DNA from: Boswellia sacra
Taxonomy: Eukaryota; Streptophyta; Magnoliopsida; Sapindales; Burseraceae
Assembly: GCA_013180625.2 (NCBI GenBank)
Contig: SNVD02011145.1
Span: 496,001 to 560,000, forward strand
DNA length: 64,000 bases
Direction of reading: 5' to 3'
A program made the translations under genes and the position numbers. The notes below the pieces were generated by a model that was not told the origin of the DNA, searched no databases, and saw only the letters and a list, made by a program, of their open reading frames with translations. This document shows positions 23,339-33,424 of the stretch, piece after piece; position 1 is the first letter of the stretch, and every line of letters starts with the position of its first letter.

Positions 23339-23640
23339 CTATTCAGCAACTAAGAGGCATGATATCGACTTAGAATATGTATTGAAGTTGTGCTTCCGAT
23401 ATTGTTGCATCAGAATGATATTAGAGGGATGAAATGTAGATAATGTTTTTTTCAACATCTCCTTCTTAGTGATATTTTTGCCACAATATATCATTTGAGA
23501 TACAATTCTAAACATTGTTGAATTATATTCACTGATTGCTTTGAAATACTGTACTCTCAAACTGTTGTAATAGAATTGAGCCCTTGGCAATATTATTGTT
23601 CCTTATTGGTCAAATCTTTCTTTTAAATTATTCTAAAGGG
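23339..23640 (-). pseudogene. Ty1/copia gag fragment (inverted relative to the adjacent pol)
   Basis: The minus strand encodes FKAISEYNSTMFRIVSQMIY, then CGKNITKKEMLKKTLSTFHP and YSKSISCLLVAE. This matches the copia-type Gag polypeptide of plant retrotransposons, where an AISEYNS helix precedes a LEKTxSTFHxSN block. The frame is open for 83 codons, with related sequence extending upstream to about 23640. The neighbouring copia pol relic (24.1-27.8 kb) lies on the opposite strand, so the two parts cannot be expressed together. Confidence 0.75.
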
Positions 23641-26574
23641 CCAAAAGATCAATTATGATAATATATTAAGACTTCAAACTTTTGTTAAGATGATAACATA
23701 AAAATATCGTAGCTTGGACAGCTCCTGCAAGGATGTGGTATTTCTATTTTTTTATGGTATCTCTAATGCCCATGGTTGTGTACTTGTCATGTATTAAACA
23801 TCTAGTGGATTTGTATCATGCCTATGTATGTACATGAAAATGGAAAGAATGTTGAAACCAACTATGTTGATGACTTAGCGGATCACACTAATATTGATGT
23901 CTCAGATTTTTCATGCTAATCTAGATGAAGCTATGGCCAAATGATCGTTGATGGAAATGCCTTAGCCAACTGACTAGTTGCTACTTTTGTTGCTTTTTGC
24001 TACCTTTTGTGATGTCTCAATGATGAATCTTTTTGTACCGTTTGTTATGATGCATTTTTTTATATACTTTTCGTTTCATGTGAAATATTGTATCTAATGC
24101 AAGCTTCTTTATTGAAGGGGAATGACAATCAAGACTTTATTATTTTACCTAAAAATGGTGGATATCTGTGTCGGGTTGATAGTGCGACAACTCATAGAAT
24201 TCTTAAAGATAAAAGATATTTTCTAAAGTTAACTTTAAGTTAACACTATAGTAAGGTTCTTGAATTTGATTGAGGGCTTTAGAAAAGCCACTGTCATGTT
24301 GGCAAAAAGTACCAAGTTATGCATTGATAATGTCTTATATTGAAGAAAATCTAAATTAAATTTGCTCAATTTTAAAGATATAAGGCTTAATAAATATCAT
24401 ATTGAGAAGTATCATAAAAAATAATATATAATTTCTTTATATCGACTCAAATGTCCTAGGACAAAGATTAATAGTAGAGAAGATTGAAGCTTTTTATTCT
24501 GGATTGTATTATGCATACATAAGATCTATTGAAACCTAGCAATCGAGAATAAAAAATTCAACGATCCTAAGACTTTTATGTTATAGGATGAACATCTTGG
24601 TTAGCTAGGATCAACCATGGTGCATAAGATTATTGAGAATACAAATAGATATCTATTAAAATAATTAGAAAATTCTTCTGTCTAACAAAACTACTTGTAC
24701 TACTTGCTCAAAAGAAAAATTGATTGTTAGACCATCTTCCTCTAAGATTAGTCATGAATCTCCGTTATTTTTACTGAGAATTCAAGGTGATATATATGGA
24801 CCCATTCATCCACCTAATAAACTATTTCATTACTTTATGGTCCTCATTGATGCTTTTGTATGGTGGTCTCATGTTTGTTTGTTATCAAAGGAAAAGTTGC
24901 ATTTGCTAGATTGTTGGCTCAAATCATTAAGTTACGGATACATATTCTAAACCATCCTATTAAGTCAATAAGTCTGGATAATTTTAGTGAATTTGCATTA
25001 AAAGCTTTTTATGATTATTATATGTTCGTTGAACATGATGTTAAGCACCCTATTCCACATGTCAATACCTAAAATGGTTTTGTAGAATCACTTATAAAAT
25101 AATTACAAATAATTGCACATACTTTATTGTTGAGAACGCAGTTGCTAACTTTTACTAAAAGTCATGCTATTTTACATGTTGCATCACTAATCAGATTAAG
25201 GCCCATTGCTTATCATGAGTATTCCCTATTATAACTTGCACTTGGACAATAATCCAATATATCTCATTAAAAACTTTTTATTGTGATGTACAAGTTCCTA
25301 TTGCTCCCCCAAAAGTGAATAAAAACGAGACCTCAACATCGATTGTGGATTTATATGGGTTATAATTCTCCATCTATTATAAGATATTTGGAACCTTTGA
25401 CTAGTGATCTTTTTACTGCACGATTTGTGAATTGTCATTTTTATTAAGATAGTTTTCCCACCATTAGGGAAAAGAAAATACCTCTTAAGGTTAGACATGT
25501 GCCTTCTGAAGAAAGGCTAGAGCTTTCTTGAAGTGTTAAAATATTGTCCTATCTTGATCCTCGCACACGTTAATGTGAAAAATTAAGTGTGAATGATGAT
25601 ACATCTTCAAAATATTGCTAATCAGATGTTAGATGTTTTTATTGATGCAGCTAAGATGACAAAGACATATATACACGTTGCCAATACATTGGCATAGATT
25701 GAGGTTGCTGTTGAACAAACTCCTCAAGCAATTATGAATAATCAATCTGTCGCATGCTAGAAGCATGAGAGACCACTTGGATCAAAAGATTTTGACCTTG
25801 TAAAAAAAATGGTTAATAACAGTTCCAGTGGAAAATATAATTGAGCTAAAGAATCCACATTCTCTTATTTATCTCCTAAAAAGATAAATGTTCTTGAAGA
25901 GACATAGGCCTTCGAAGAGGTACAAATCCCTAAGGAAACATGCACCTTTGAAATGGCACAAGTATTAAAAATATGAAAATTTCTATTAATTATACTTATA
26001 CTATAAAAATGTGAAATCGTTATGAAATGGTATCGATGACATATTTTTAGTTACCGTTGATATTATGAATGATGATATTAAACGACATACAAGGATGAAT
26101 GTAGACAAAGGCATTACTGGCCTAAAAGGAGAGAAGCAATTCAAATAGAATTAGCTTCTTTGGCCAAACATGAAGTTTTTAAACTTGTAGCCCAGACACT
26201 TGAAGTCGTCAAACTTGTTGGATATAAATGGGTATTTACTAGAAAATGAAATGAGAATAATAAGATTGTTAGATATAAAGCCTAACTGGTAGTTCAAGGT
26301 TTTTCTCAATGATCAGGTATTGACTTTGATGAAACATATGCCCTCGTAATAGATGTGACTACTTTTAGATATTGGGCTAATCACCCCAACCCCCTTAGCT
26401 TTTGCTTAATTTCGCGTATATTCACCGTTTGCTATTTTGTATTATCGTCTACCCCTAACGTTGCAAAAATTCATCATTGACCACCTTTATGTTAATTTTT
26501 CCATTAAATACTTACAAATAAGTTAAATGTTAAGGGTTATAATGGTAATTGTAACTGATATATAAAGTAAACTA

Positions 26575-26660
26575 AAGTTTTGTAAATGTTAGGATTTGAA
26601 CTCAGGACTAAGACTACAAAACACATAACCTTACTCTACCACTAAGCTAAAGAGATCGTT
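26575..26660 (-). other. tRNA-like (Pol III box) sequence in the left arm of the MULE
   Basis: On the minus strand the sequence contains TAGCTTAGTGGTAGAG, resembling a tRNA A box, and about 35 bp later GAGTTCAAATCC, resembling a B box. It is not a complete tRNA: stems cannot be formed convincingly. A matching but diverged block lies inverted in the other arm (27325-27395). Confidence 0.5.
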
Positions 26661-27319
26661 TGATTTTAAATGAACAAAAATATATGTTTAACTTAAATCT
26701 AAACCGAAACAGCCCGACTCCTCTTTCTCCTCCTCTCCTTCTCTACTACTAACTACTCCATTGCTTCTCCAACTTCTCCCAGTGTTATTTAGGTGCTAAA
26801 ACTCATCTTCCTACTCCTCCCCTCTTCGTTTTCCTATCAAATGCTCATAAAGAGAAGCAGACTGAATCAATTAAAAAAAATTTGAGATCTGAGTCATTGG
26901 CACTGGCGATGTCTGTGATTTGGCTTCCTATCACATATTTAACCATTGCACTTTTATTTTTTAGATGAATAAAGGGATTGCTGGTGGTAGTAGTAGGTGG
27001 TAGGTGTTAGTGGTGCAACGATTTTTTATTTTTTATTGATTTTTGGTGATTACTCTGGTGTTGCAGTGAACTTTTTTTTCTACATTTTTTTCTCTTCCTT
27101 CGTCTTTCTTTCCCAATTTTACTTGCCATCCAAACACAAATTTTCTCACGTTTGATGGATGCATCATTTGCAAATGCAGTTTTCAGTTGAATTGTTTAGA
27201 TGGGGTAAAAGTGCAGCTACTGCTACCAAGGTGAAGTGGAGGAACTACGTTTGACATTTTGTTTAATTCATTAAAATAGTACAACAATAAATAATAAAAT
27301 ATGTGTCTATTAAACAACT

Positions 27320-27395
27320 TAAATGAGTTGGTGTGGTGGTAAGGAAGTTATAACATTTTCTTGGAGGAATGGGTTTGAATCACACCAGCTTAGTT
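27320..27395 (+). other. tRNA-like (Pol III box) sequence in the right arm of the MULE
   Basis: The plus strand has GAGTTGGTGTGGTGGTAAGG (A-box-like) followed by GGGTTTGAATCAC (B-box-like). It mirrors the minus-strand block at 26575-26660, so both arms of the element carry this feature in inverted orientation. It is best read as part of an extended, decayed inverted repeat, not a tRNA gene. Confidence 0.45.
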
Positions 27396-27836
27396 TTCAA
27401 ATTTTTTTTCAAAGGTTATTTTAGTAATTGCAGTAGTTTTGGATGGAATAGTAATTTCATCTAATGGCAAAATTAACAAAAGGGGTGTTCCATGATGAAT
27501 TTTAATAACGTCAGGGGTAGGCGGTAATACAGAATGGTAAACGATGAATATACGTGAAATTAAGCTAAAAGCTAAGGGGTCTATGTGATTAGCCCTTTAG
27601 ATATTTGATTAGTTTGGTCGTCTTAGAAAAACTTCATATGTACCTTGTTGATGTGGTTGCTACTTACTTATATAGTAAATTAGATTCTAACATATATATG
27701 AAACTCCTTAAAAGATTTAACTTGCTTGAAACAATTAAAGCAAAACCAAGGAGCATTTATTCATTTTAATTGATTGAAACAATTAGGAAGAATGTGGTAT
27801 AATTATATTAGTGAATACTTAATTAAAGAGGGATAC

Positions 27837-30092
27837 TGTGAATAGGGCTTTCATCCCGCTAGAGCGATTGCGACCATGACATTATGTTAAAGCCGCTTAA
27901 GGACTTAAGGGAATATAGAACAAGCCACAAAGGCTAGCCTAGAGAAACGGAATGGAGTTGTCACCTATGTGCTGACCATAGAAAAATAGTGAGTGAAGGT
28001 AGTCTGATCCCTTGCTTCTGGACCTAAACTACCTTCACTCCTTTAGAGATGGGTTCGAGAAGTTAGGTATGAGACTTTACCTCATCTGGATGTGAATCTC
28101 ACCTCTACTCGGGTTTGCTAAGTCTAATGTTTTTATTATATTACTGTTTACTATGTTGATCCTAGTTCATTTTAACACACAACTTATTTTATCCTTATTA
28201 TCATGTAAAGTGAATATGTTACACATCCAAAGAATGGGGGAAGGAGAATAGAATTACAATTCTAGAATATTTGGGGAAAAAGGATAAGGATTACATCAAT
28301 TCGTTATCAATGTACAAAACAAAAGGAAAAGGTAAAAATAATGTGGAAATTATCCACTACATCCTCCAACCAACATAAAAATATAATATCATGAACAAAA
28401 TATATAAAATATGCAATAAAAACATACTTCAAGCATCAAGAACAATCACACATAAATTAAAGCATGGACAAATGAAGCGAAACCAAATCAAGCAATAAAC
28501 CTCTCACCACCAAATGTGAGTCCATCTATTGCTTATTGGATTCGAACACACAAAACAAAAACAAAACAACATAGCATAGATTTAACAAACTCCTAATCAT
28601 GCAATCTAATGATCATATTATATTCATGCTGTGCTTGTATAAATATATCCAAATAAAGTATAAAATAAGCATGGCAATGACATAAATAATAACATAATGA
28701 GATACTATCAAAGTAATGACTCCTCAACAACAAAAATGAGTCTGCCATTACTTGTCAACTCTCATTGAATCAAACATTAAAGGAAAAGGACATGCTTTCC
28801 CTAAATCGTGATTTCAATAAACAAAAGAACATAAACGTACATAAAACACATCTCAAGATATCTCTTCCAAAAAGATGTTTCTAACATGGCATTATTGAAA
28901 TCAAAGTTCATATCAAATTGTTAGTCCTTTACCATCAACTGCAAGTCCACCAACACATCTCAATGTACAAACAAAGAAAGAGGGCAAGGAAAAGAAGAAT
29001 AAGAAAGCAAGATAAAAAATATCAATCCTAGCATGATTCTAGCACACTATCACATATTAGGCATGAATCAACCCATAATTCAAACATAATCCATATAAAC
29101 ATAATGATCCCCCATCATCAATTATAGGTTCGTCATCATGCTTCAATGAACCATTAAGAAAAGAAAGAAAGTAGAAGAAGAAAGAATCATAATATCAGTC
29201 AAATTAAAATTCACTTCGAAGCAATGGTCCCTCACAACAATTGTGAATCCACCATTACCTATCCATGAAAAAGCAATAAAAAAAGGAAAAGAAGAGATTA
29301 ATGATGTCATTGTAAAAGCATGTAAACAGTATTATTCCTAACATGATTCTAAACATGTTATAAATAAACCTAGGCATGACTCTAACATACATATGCCTAA
29401 GACATATATTCTAGCATACAAAACACATAAATAACCCTAAACACGATTCTAAGCAAACAACAAAACAAGCATGGATAAACAAAACAAGCATGGATAAACA
29501 AAGATAGGATGTCCTCAGGATCTAATCGGATTCTAGCACTACCAGAAGCAAAATTTTCACTTCGATAAGCGTCCTAGAATAATCCAAAAGGCACCTCTAG
29601 ACATTGAGAACTTCTCCAAGAACCATCAAAAGAATACCCAAAACCTCTCAATTTACTACTCTCTAGACTTTCTAATAACATAAAATAGTGTGTGGGTTAA
29701 TAGATTTCGATGCCTTGATGAACAGTGACGGGTCCTTTACATAGATTCGCGAGGGCACGCAAAATTATGCAAAACCAATATGGGATTTGAGACAACAAAC
29801 GTGTGCTTGAGGATGAGTTTATAAGTGTGAAAACTCTAATTTTGGACAAATATACGATTGTGATGACGATCTTAAAGGACAGGTTGCCTGCCCTTAATTA
29901 GGTTTTAAGTTTTAAACAAACTCTAATTTCTACCTCTCAACTATGTTTAATGATTTTTTCATCTACTTTTCGCTCATCTTGGTGTCTCTTTTTAGAGTTT
30001 TGATTCTCCTTAGATCCAATTCTGCATCTGATTAGTGTGTCTAGCGATCATCATTTGACATCTGAACTATAAGCCAAAATCTGGTGCTTACA
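27837..30092 (-). repeat. LTR of a second Tat-type element (3' LTR, minus orientation)
   Basis: It starts TGTGAATAGGGCTTTCATCC and ends GGTGCTTACA on the plus strand. The first 250 bp share order and wording with the LTR at 5071 (CTTTCATCC, GACTTAAGGGAATA, TAGAGATGGGTTCG, GTTAGGTAT), so it belongs to a related family. A polypurine tract on the minus strand follows directly at 30093, identifying it as a 3' LTR of a minus-strand element. It truncates the copia RT relic at 27836. Repeated blocks with CACCA(T/A)CAA(T/A)TGTGAGTCC-like wording occur inside. Confidence 0.8.
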
Positions 30093-30117
30093 GTTTGCCC
30101 CTTACTTTGGTAGGGGT
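30093..30117 (-). other. Polypurine tract of the second Tat-type element
   Basis: Minus strand: CCCCTACCAAAGTAAGGGGC precedes the LTR start TGTAAGCACCAG. The position and purine bias match the tract at 7076-7095 of the first Tat element. No coding region of this element remains to the right, only its 3' tandem array. Confidence 0.7.
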
Positions 30118-30275
30118 TTATGGAATACAAACATCAACAAAGTGTAGAAGTGTAACATAACTTGGCTTTTATCTATTTAAGCTAGATGTCTACGTGCCCT
30201 GTACTTCTGTATCCTTAAAGCAAACTTCTAAATTGAATAGAGTACACTACTTGTTATTCTTGGTTAACATTTGAA

Positions 30276-30568
30276 GGGTTCCCAGTGTTATGCACTGTCT
30301 GATGTTTGGGGGTTCCAATGCTTTGCATTGCTCGATGTATGAGGGTCCCCAATGCTACACACTACCAGATGTATGAGGGATCCCAGTGCTATGCATTGCC
30401 TGATGCCTGAGGGTTTCTAGTGCTATGCACTACCCGATGTGTAAGGGTTCCTAGTGCATTGCACTATCCAATATCTGAGGGTTCCAAGTGTTATGCACTG
30501 CCCGATGTTTAAGGGTTCCTAATGCTACACACTACCTAATGTCAAGGATTCCCAGTACTATACACTGC
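30276..30568. repeat. Tandem array of 33-34 bp units, about nine copies
   Basis: Units begin GGGTTCC and run through (C/A)AGTGCTATGCACT and GATGTNTGA, repeating every 33-34 bp from 30276. Each unit holds the small palindrome-like core AGTGCTATGCACT. The array lies next to the polypurine tract of a Tat-type element, in the equivalent place to the arrays at 7231-7830. It ends abruptly at an LTR-like start at 30569. Confidence 0.85.
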
Positions 30569-30990
30569 CGTGAACGAGGCTTTCATCCCATCAGAGAGTT
30601 TACGACGATAATACTATGTCAAAACATCTTTCGAGACTTAAACGACCACAAACAAGCTAGGAAGAAGTCATGGGAGTCTAAATCACACAGGATTCTAGTG
30701 TCATCGCCGATTGGGCTGTTGTAAGTGTCAGATGCATCATCAAAACAAAGGGATCAAGGTTTATTTCCATTGGATGGTTCACCATTGTCTTAGAAAGGTT
30801 GTGAATAAAAGAAAACCGAGAAGAAGTTGAGAGAAATTGGAGTTTATATGTTTTGTGGTCGAAAAAAGAAAATAAACTTTTGTTTATATAATGGATCACA
30901 TATTAGAGGCACGCGTCGCATTTAGTGGCATGCCTGTAATTAAAGATGCACGCCTCTAAGTTTGAATTTTGATTTTGGCATAATTCTAAC
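30569..30990 (-). repeat. Truncated Tat-type LTR fragment
   Basis: The sequence GTGAACGAGGCTTTCATCCC, then TTTCGAGACTTAAACGACCA, matches the LTR starts at 5071, 20291 and 27837. It therefore begins a minus-orientation LTR directly against the tandem array, with no primer-binding site between. Further in are TTTATATAATGG (possible minus-strand TATA region) and GAGGCACGCGTCGC, resembling the GAGGCGTGTGCCTC words in the LTR at 32527. Its right end is lost near the start of the next array. Confidence 0.6.
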
Positions 30991-30997
30991 CCTGATT

Positions 30998-32510
30998 TCT
31001 AGAGAATTTTCAAGGACCCTGAAGGACTACAAAATTGCACCAAAACCCTAGAAAGATGCAAAATTGCACCAATATCCTTAGGGAAGTTCAAAATCACACT
31101 CAAAGCCTAGAGAACTGTAGAATTACACCCAAAGCCCAGAAAGATGTAGACTTGCACCAAGATCCCGAAGGAAGTTAAAAATCACACTCAAAGCCTAAAG
31201 AGTTGCAAAATTATAGCGAAAACCTGTAAAGTTACAAAATTACACCAGAAACCCCGAATAGACATCGGACTATGTCTAAAATCTCGGGTAGACCAAGGAT
31301 TACAACACAATCCCTAGGGGAGTCCAAGAAATATAGAGTCTCCAAAGAACACAGAATTGTATCCAAATCCTTAGTGAATGGGATGACATGCAAAACCTTG
31401 GAAAAGTCTAAGATGTCGGCAATATTCCCAGTGGATACACGATCACATCCCTAGGAAGCGCAAAGCGATACAAAAATCTTGAGAGAGTGTAGAATCACAC
31501 TAACATCCTTAAGAGATCGTGGACTCACATTGGGACCCTAACAAAATTTAGAATTTTTAAGAATGCGAAAACATACCAACATCCCTAGTTAGTACAAAAT
31601 GACATTTAGAAAACTTGGAAGAGTGTAGAATCTCACCAAATAGGGAGCGTCAAATCACATCGGGACCTTGACAAAATTTAGAATTTCAAGAAGATCATTC
31701 AAGATAGTGCAAAATCGCACTAGGATTCAAAAAGTGCATATATGCTTCAAGAGTCAGACAAAAACCAGTTATAGAGTACTAAGTAGCATCGAAATCCTTG
31801 AGCATGAAATTATTCAGAGATATCTTCAGAGAGTGTGGAGTCACACCGAAGATTATTAGGGAGTGCAAAGCAACACTGGAATCCTTGAGTGTGAAATCAC
31901 GTAAGGGTTTCTTTAGAGAGTGTAGAGTCACACCGAAGACTATCAGAGAGTGGAGAATGGCACCAAAATACTTAAGCGTGGAATTGCACAAAGATGTTTC
32001 AGAGAGTGTGGAGTCAAACCAAAGAATGTTAAAGAGTATAGAGTAACATTGAAATCCTTAAGCGCAGAATCACGCAAAGGTGCCTTCAGATTGTGTGGAA
32101 TCACACCAAAGATTGTCAGATTGTGCGGAAAGACACCAAAATCCTTAAGTATGGAATCGCGCAAAGGTGTCTTCAGAGAGTGCAAAACACAGCAAAATCC
32201 TTGAGCGGGAGATCACACACAGGTGTCTTCAAAGGGTTTAGAGTCACATCGGAGACTGTTAGAGAGTGCAGAGCAACACCAAGATCTTACGCATGGAATT
32301 GCGTAAAGGTACTTCTAAAAGAATATGGGATTACTCTGGAGGTCTTCAGAGAATGTAGAATGCCATCATAGAACCATGAGGCAGTGTAGGGTCACCTTAA
32401 AAACCACTAAATCAACAAACCTAGTGGAATCCAGACATCAAGCCCAAAGCAAGGAAGTCCAAGGTGCAGTATACTTTATTCAATGTTTGTGCTCTAGAAA
32501 CCCTTCCAAA
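30998..32510. repeat. Minisatellite with about 29-bp units, organised as an 87-bp higher-order repeat
   Basis: From 30998 to about 31790 degenerate units of about 29-31 bp recur, each like GCAAAATTGCACCAAAACCC followed by TAGAAAGAT. From 31796 the order becomes regular: CCTTGAG/CCTTAAG marks recur at 31796, 31883, 31970, 32056, 32143, 32199 and 32286, spacing 87, 87, 86, 87, 56 and 87. Each 87-bp block contains three diverged subunits; the 56-bp interval lacks one. Because 87 is a multiple of three, overlapping open frames with a 29-residue period appear on both strands. They are a by-product of the repeat. The array ends just before a polypurine tract and LTR start at 32527. Confidence 0.85.
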
Positions 32511-32511
32511 G

Positions 32512-32526
32512 TAAAGGGCAAATTGT
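32512..32526 (+). other. Polypurine tract of a plus-strand Tat-type element
   Basis: AAAGTAAAGGGCAAAT directly precedes TGTAAGCATTAAAATTTTGC, which resembles the U3 start of the other Tat-type LTRs (TGTAAGCACCAGATTTTGG on the minus strand at 30092). This places the preceding minisatellite in the 3' untranslated region of a plus-strand element. Confidence 0.65.
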
Positions 32527-33424
32527 AAGCATTAAAATTTTGCTTATGGTTCAGAGGTGCAATGATGATAGCCAAAGACAACAATCAGAAGTCCTTCCTA
32601 GACTAGCAAGGACACTATGAATAAAACACCAAAAATGGGGTAGAAAAGCCAAGTAGGCTCAGAGATCGATCCGGTACTGGTGAAGAGGTGGAGACCCTAT
32701 GAACTATGTTCACCCGACACACACATTGATTAACCTTTAAGATAAGGTTGCCATAGGGTTGGAAGAATGCAGAAAGTCCCCTCTTTGGGGGTTTGGAGGC
32801 AGCACCCCTGACCTAAAAATACGTGTCAGCATGGAAACCTAGAATTAGGCTTAGTACCTGTAAGCTAGGGTTGGCGCCGCTAGCATTATAGGCGCATGCC
32901 TCTAGACAGAAGTGACAACTGTAACTTCTAAAAACTCTATTAACACCTCTGACATTTGGAAACCCTAGTGACGCCTCTAACTTAGAGGCGTGTGCCTCTA
33001 AGCTACAGTCCAACATCGAAAAAAGAGCTCATTTTTTGGGGGATTGAGGCCTATATAAGGGCACTCGACTCCCAGTTTTAGGTATCTAGTTTTGGGCTAA
33101 AAAAATCTCCCAGAAACACATATTTTGAAGGATTTTGAATATTTTCGGAGACTCTCTTCAATATAAATATTTTTTTGGTGTTTTCTCGGTGTTCTCGACG
33201 TTTTTTGAAGAATTCTAGGGTGTTGACACTAGTCAAAGTTTTGACTTCCAATTAAATTCAGAATTTGGTAAGTTTTTTGAGAGCCTTCTCTTTATTTAAA
33301 TATTTTAGCTTGCTATGTTTAAGTATAATTAGAAATGATTATCCCATGTTTAGTTTAGGATTTGTTAATAAGTAGTTATTTGCCATGTTTAGTCTAGGAA
33401 TAGTTTAGTTGATTAGTAGTTAAT
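32527..33424 (+). repeat. Left part of a plus-strand Tat-type LTR (split by Athila copy 1)
   Basis: It begins TGTAAGCATT after a polypurine tract and contains a clear TATA box (CCTATATAAGG near 33050). It is interrupted at 33424 by Athila copy 1 and continues at 49636. U3 carries GAGGCGTGTGCCTCTAAGC-type words (32880-33005), also seen inverted at 30900-30960. A 67-codon open frame here is not supported as a gene. Confidence 0.65.
33050..33060 (+). promoter_or_regulatory. TATA box of the plus-strand Tat-type LTR
   Basis: CCTATATAAGGGCACTCGAC is a typical plant TATA context, about 520 bp into the LTR. It supports the reading of 32527 onward as a U3 region in plus orientation. Confidence 0.6.

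Larger units (their letters stand above)
26374..27595. mobile_element. Non-autonomous Mutator-like element (MULE), 1222 bp
   Basis: The ends are inverted repeats: the left starts GGGCTAATCAC and the right is its complement ending GTGATTAGCCC. Similarity continues inward for over 100 bp (CCCCTTAGCTTTTGCTTAAT on the left against CCCCTTAGCTTTTAGCTTAA on the right). It is flanked by the exact 10-bp duplication TTTAGATATT (26364-26373 and 27596-27605), near the 9-11 bp typical of Mutator-like elements. The host copia RT frame is interrupted at this point and continues beyond. No transposase is encoded. The inner part (26700-27250) has C/T-rich then mixed sequence that could be captured DNA. Confidence 0.85.
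24100..27836 (+). pseudogene. Ty1/copia pol relic (protease to RT), split by a Mutator-like element
   Basis: Read on the plus strand. A protease-like segment lies near 24170 (CRVDSATTHRILKDKRYFLK). The integrase core follows at 24740-25080 (IQGDIYGPIHPPNKLFHYFM, then FMVLIDAF and SISLDNFSEFALKAF) and reaches about 25450 (IIRYLEPLTSDLFTARF). The RT begins near 26215 (GYKWVFTRK, VQGFSQ, DFDETYALV). At 26373 it stops at a 1.2-kb Mutator-like insertion and resumes at 27596 with LISLVVLEKLHMYLVDVVAT, running to 27836, where a Tat-type LTR begins. Stops are scattered throughout. Confidence 0.82.

Noticed and set aside
26575..26660. Functional tRNA gene
   Set aside because: Only A- and B-box-like words are visible. 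The acceptor and anticodon stems do not form, and the block is part of an inverted terminal repeat.
31272..32371. Overlapping open frames with a 29-residue periodic protein on both strands
   Set aside because: They arise because the repeat period is a multiple of three. Both strands and several frames are open equally, and no start or promoter context supports translation.
30998..32510. Regularly spaced repeats suggestive of a CRISPR array
   Set aside because: The units are degenerate throughout and have no unique spacers. The context is a plant retroelement 3' region and no cas-like genes exist.
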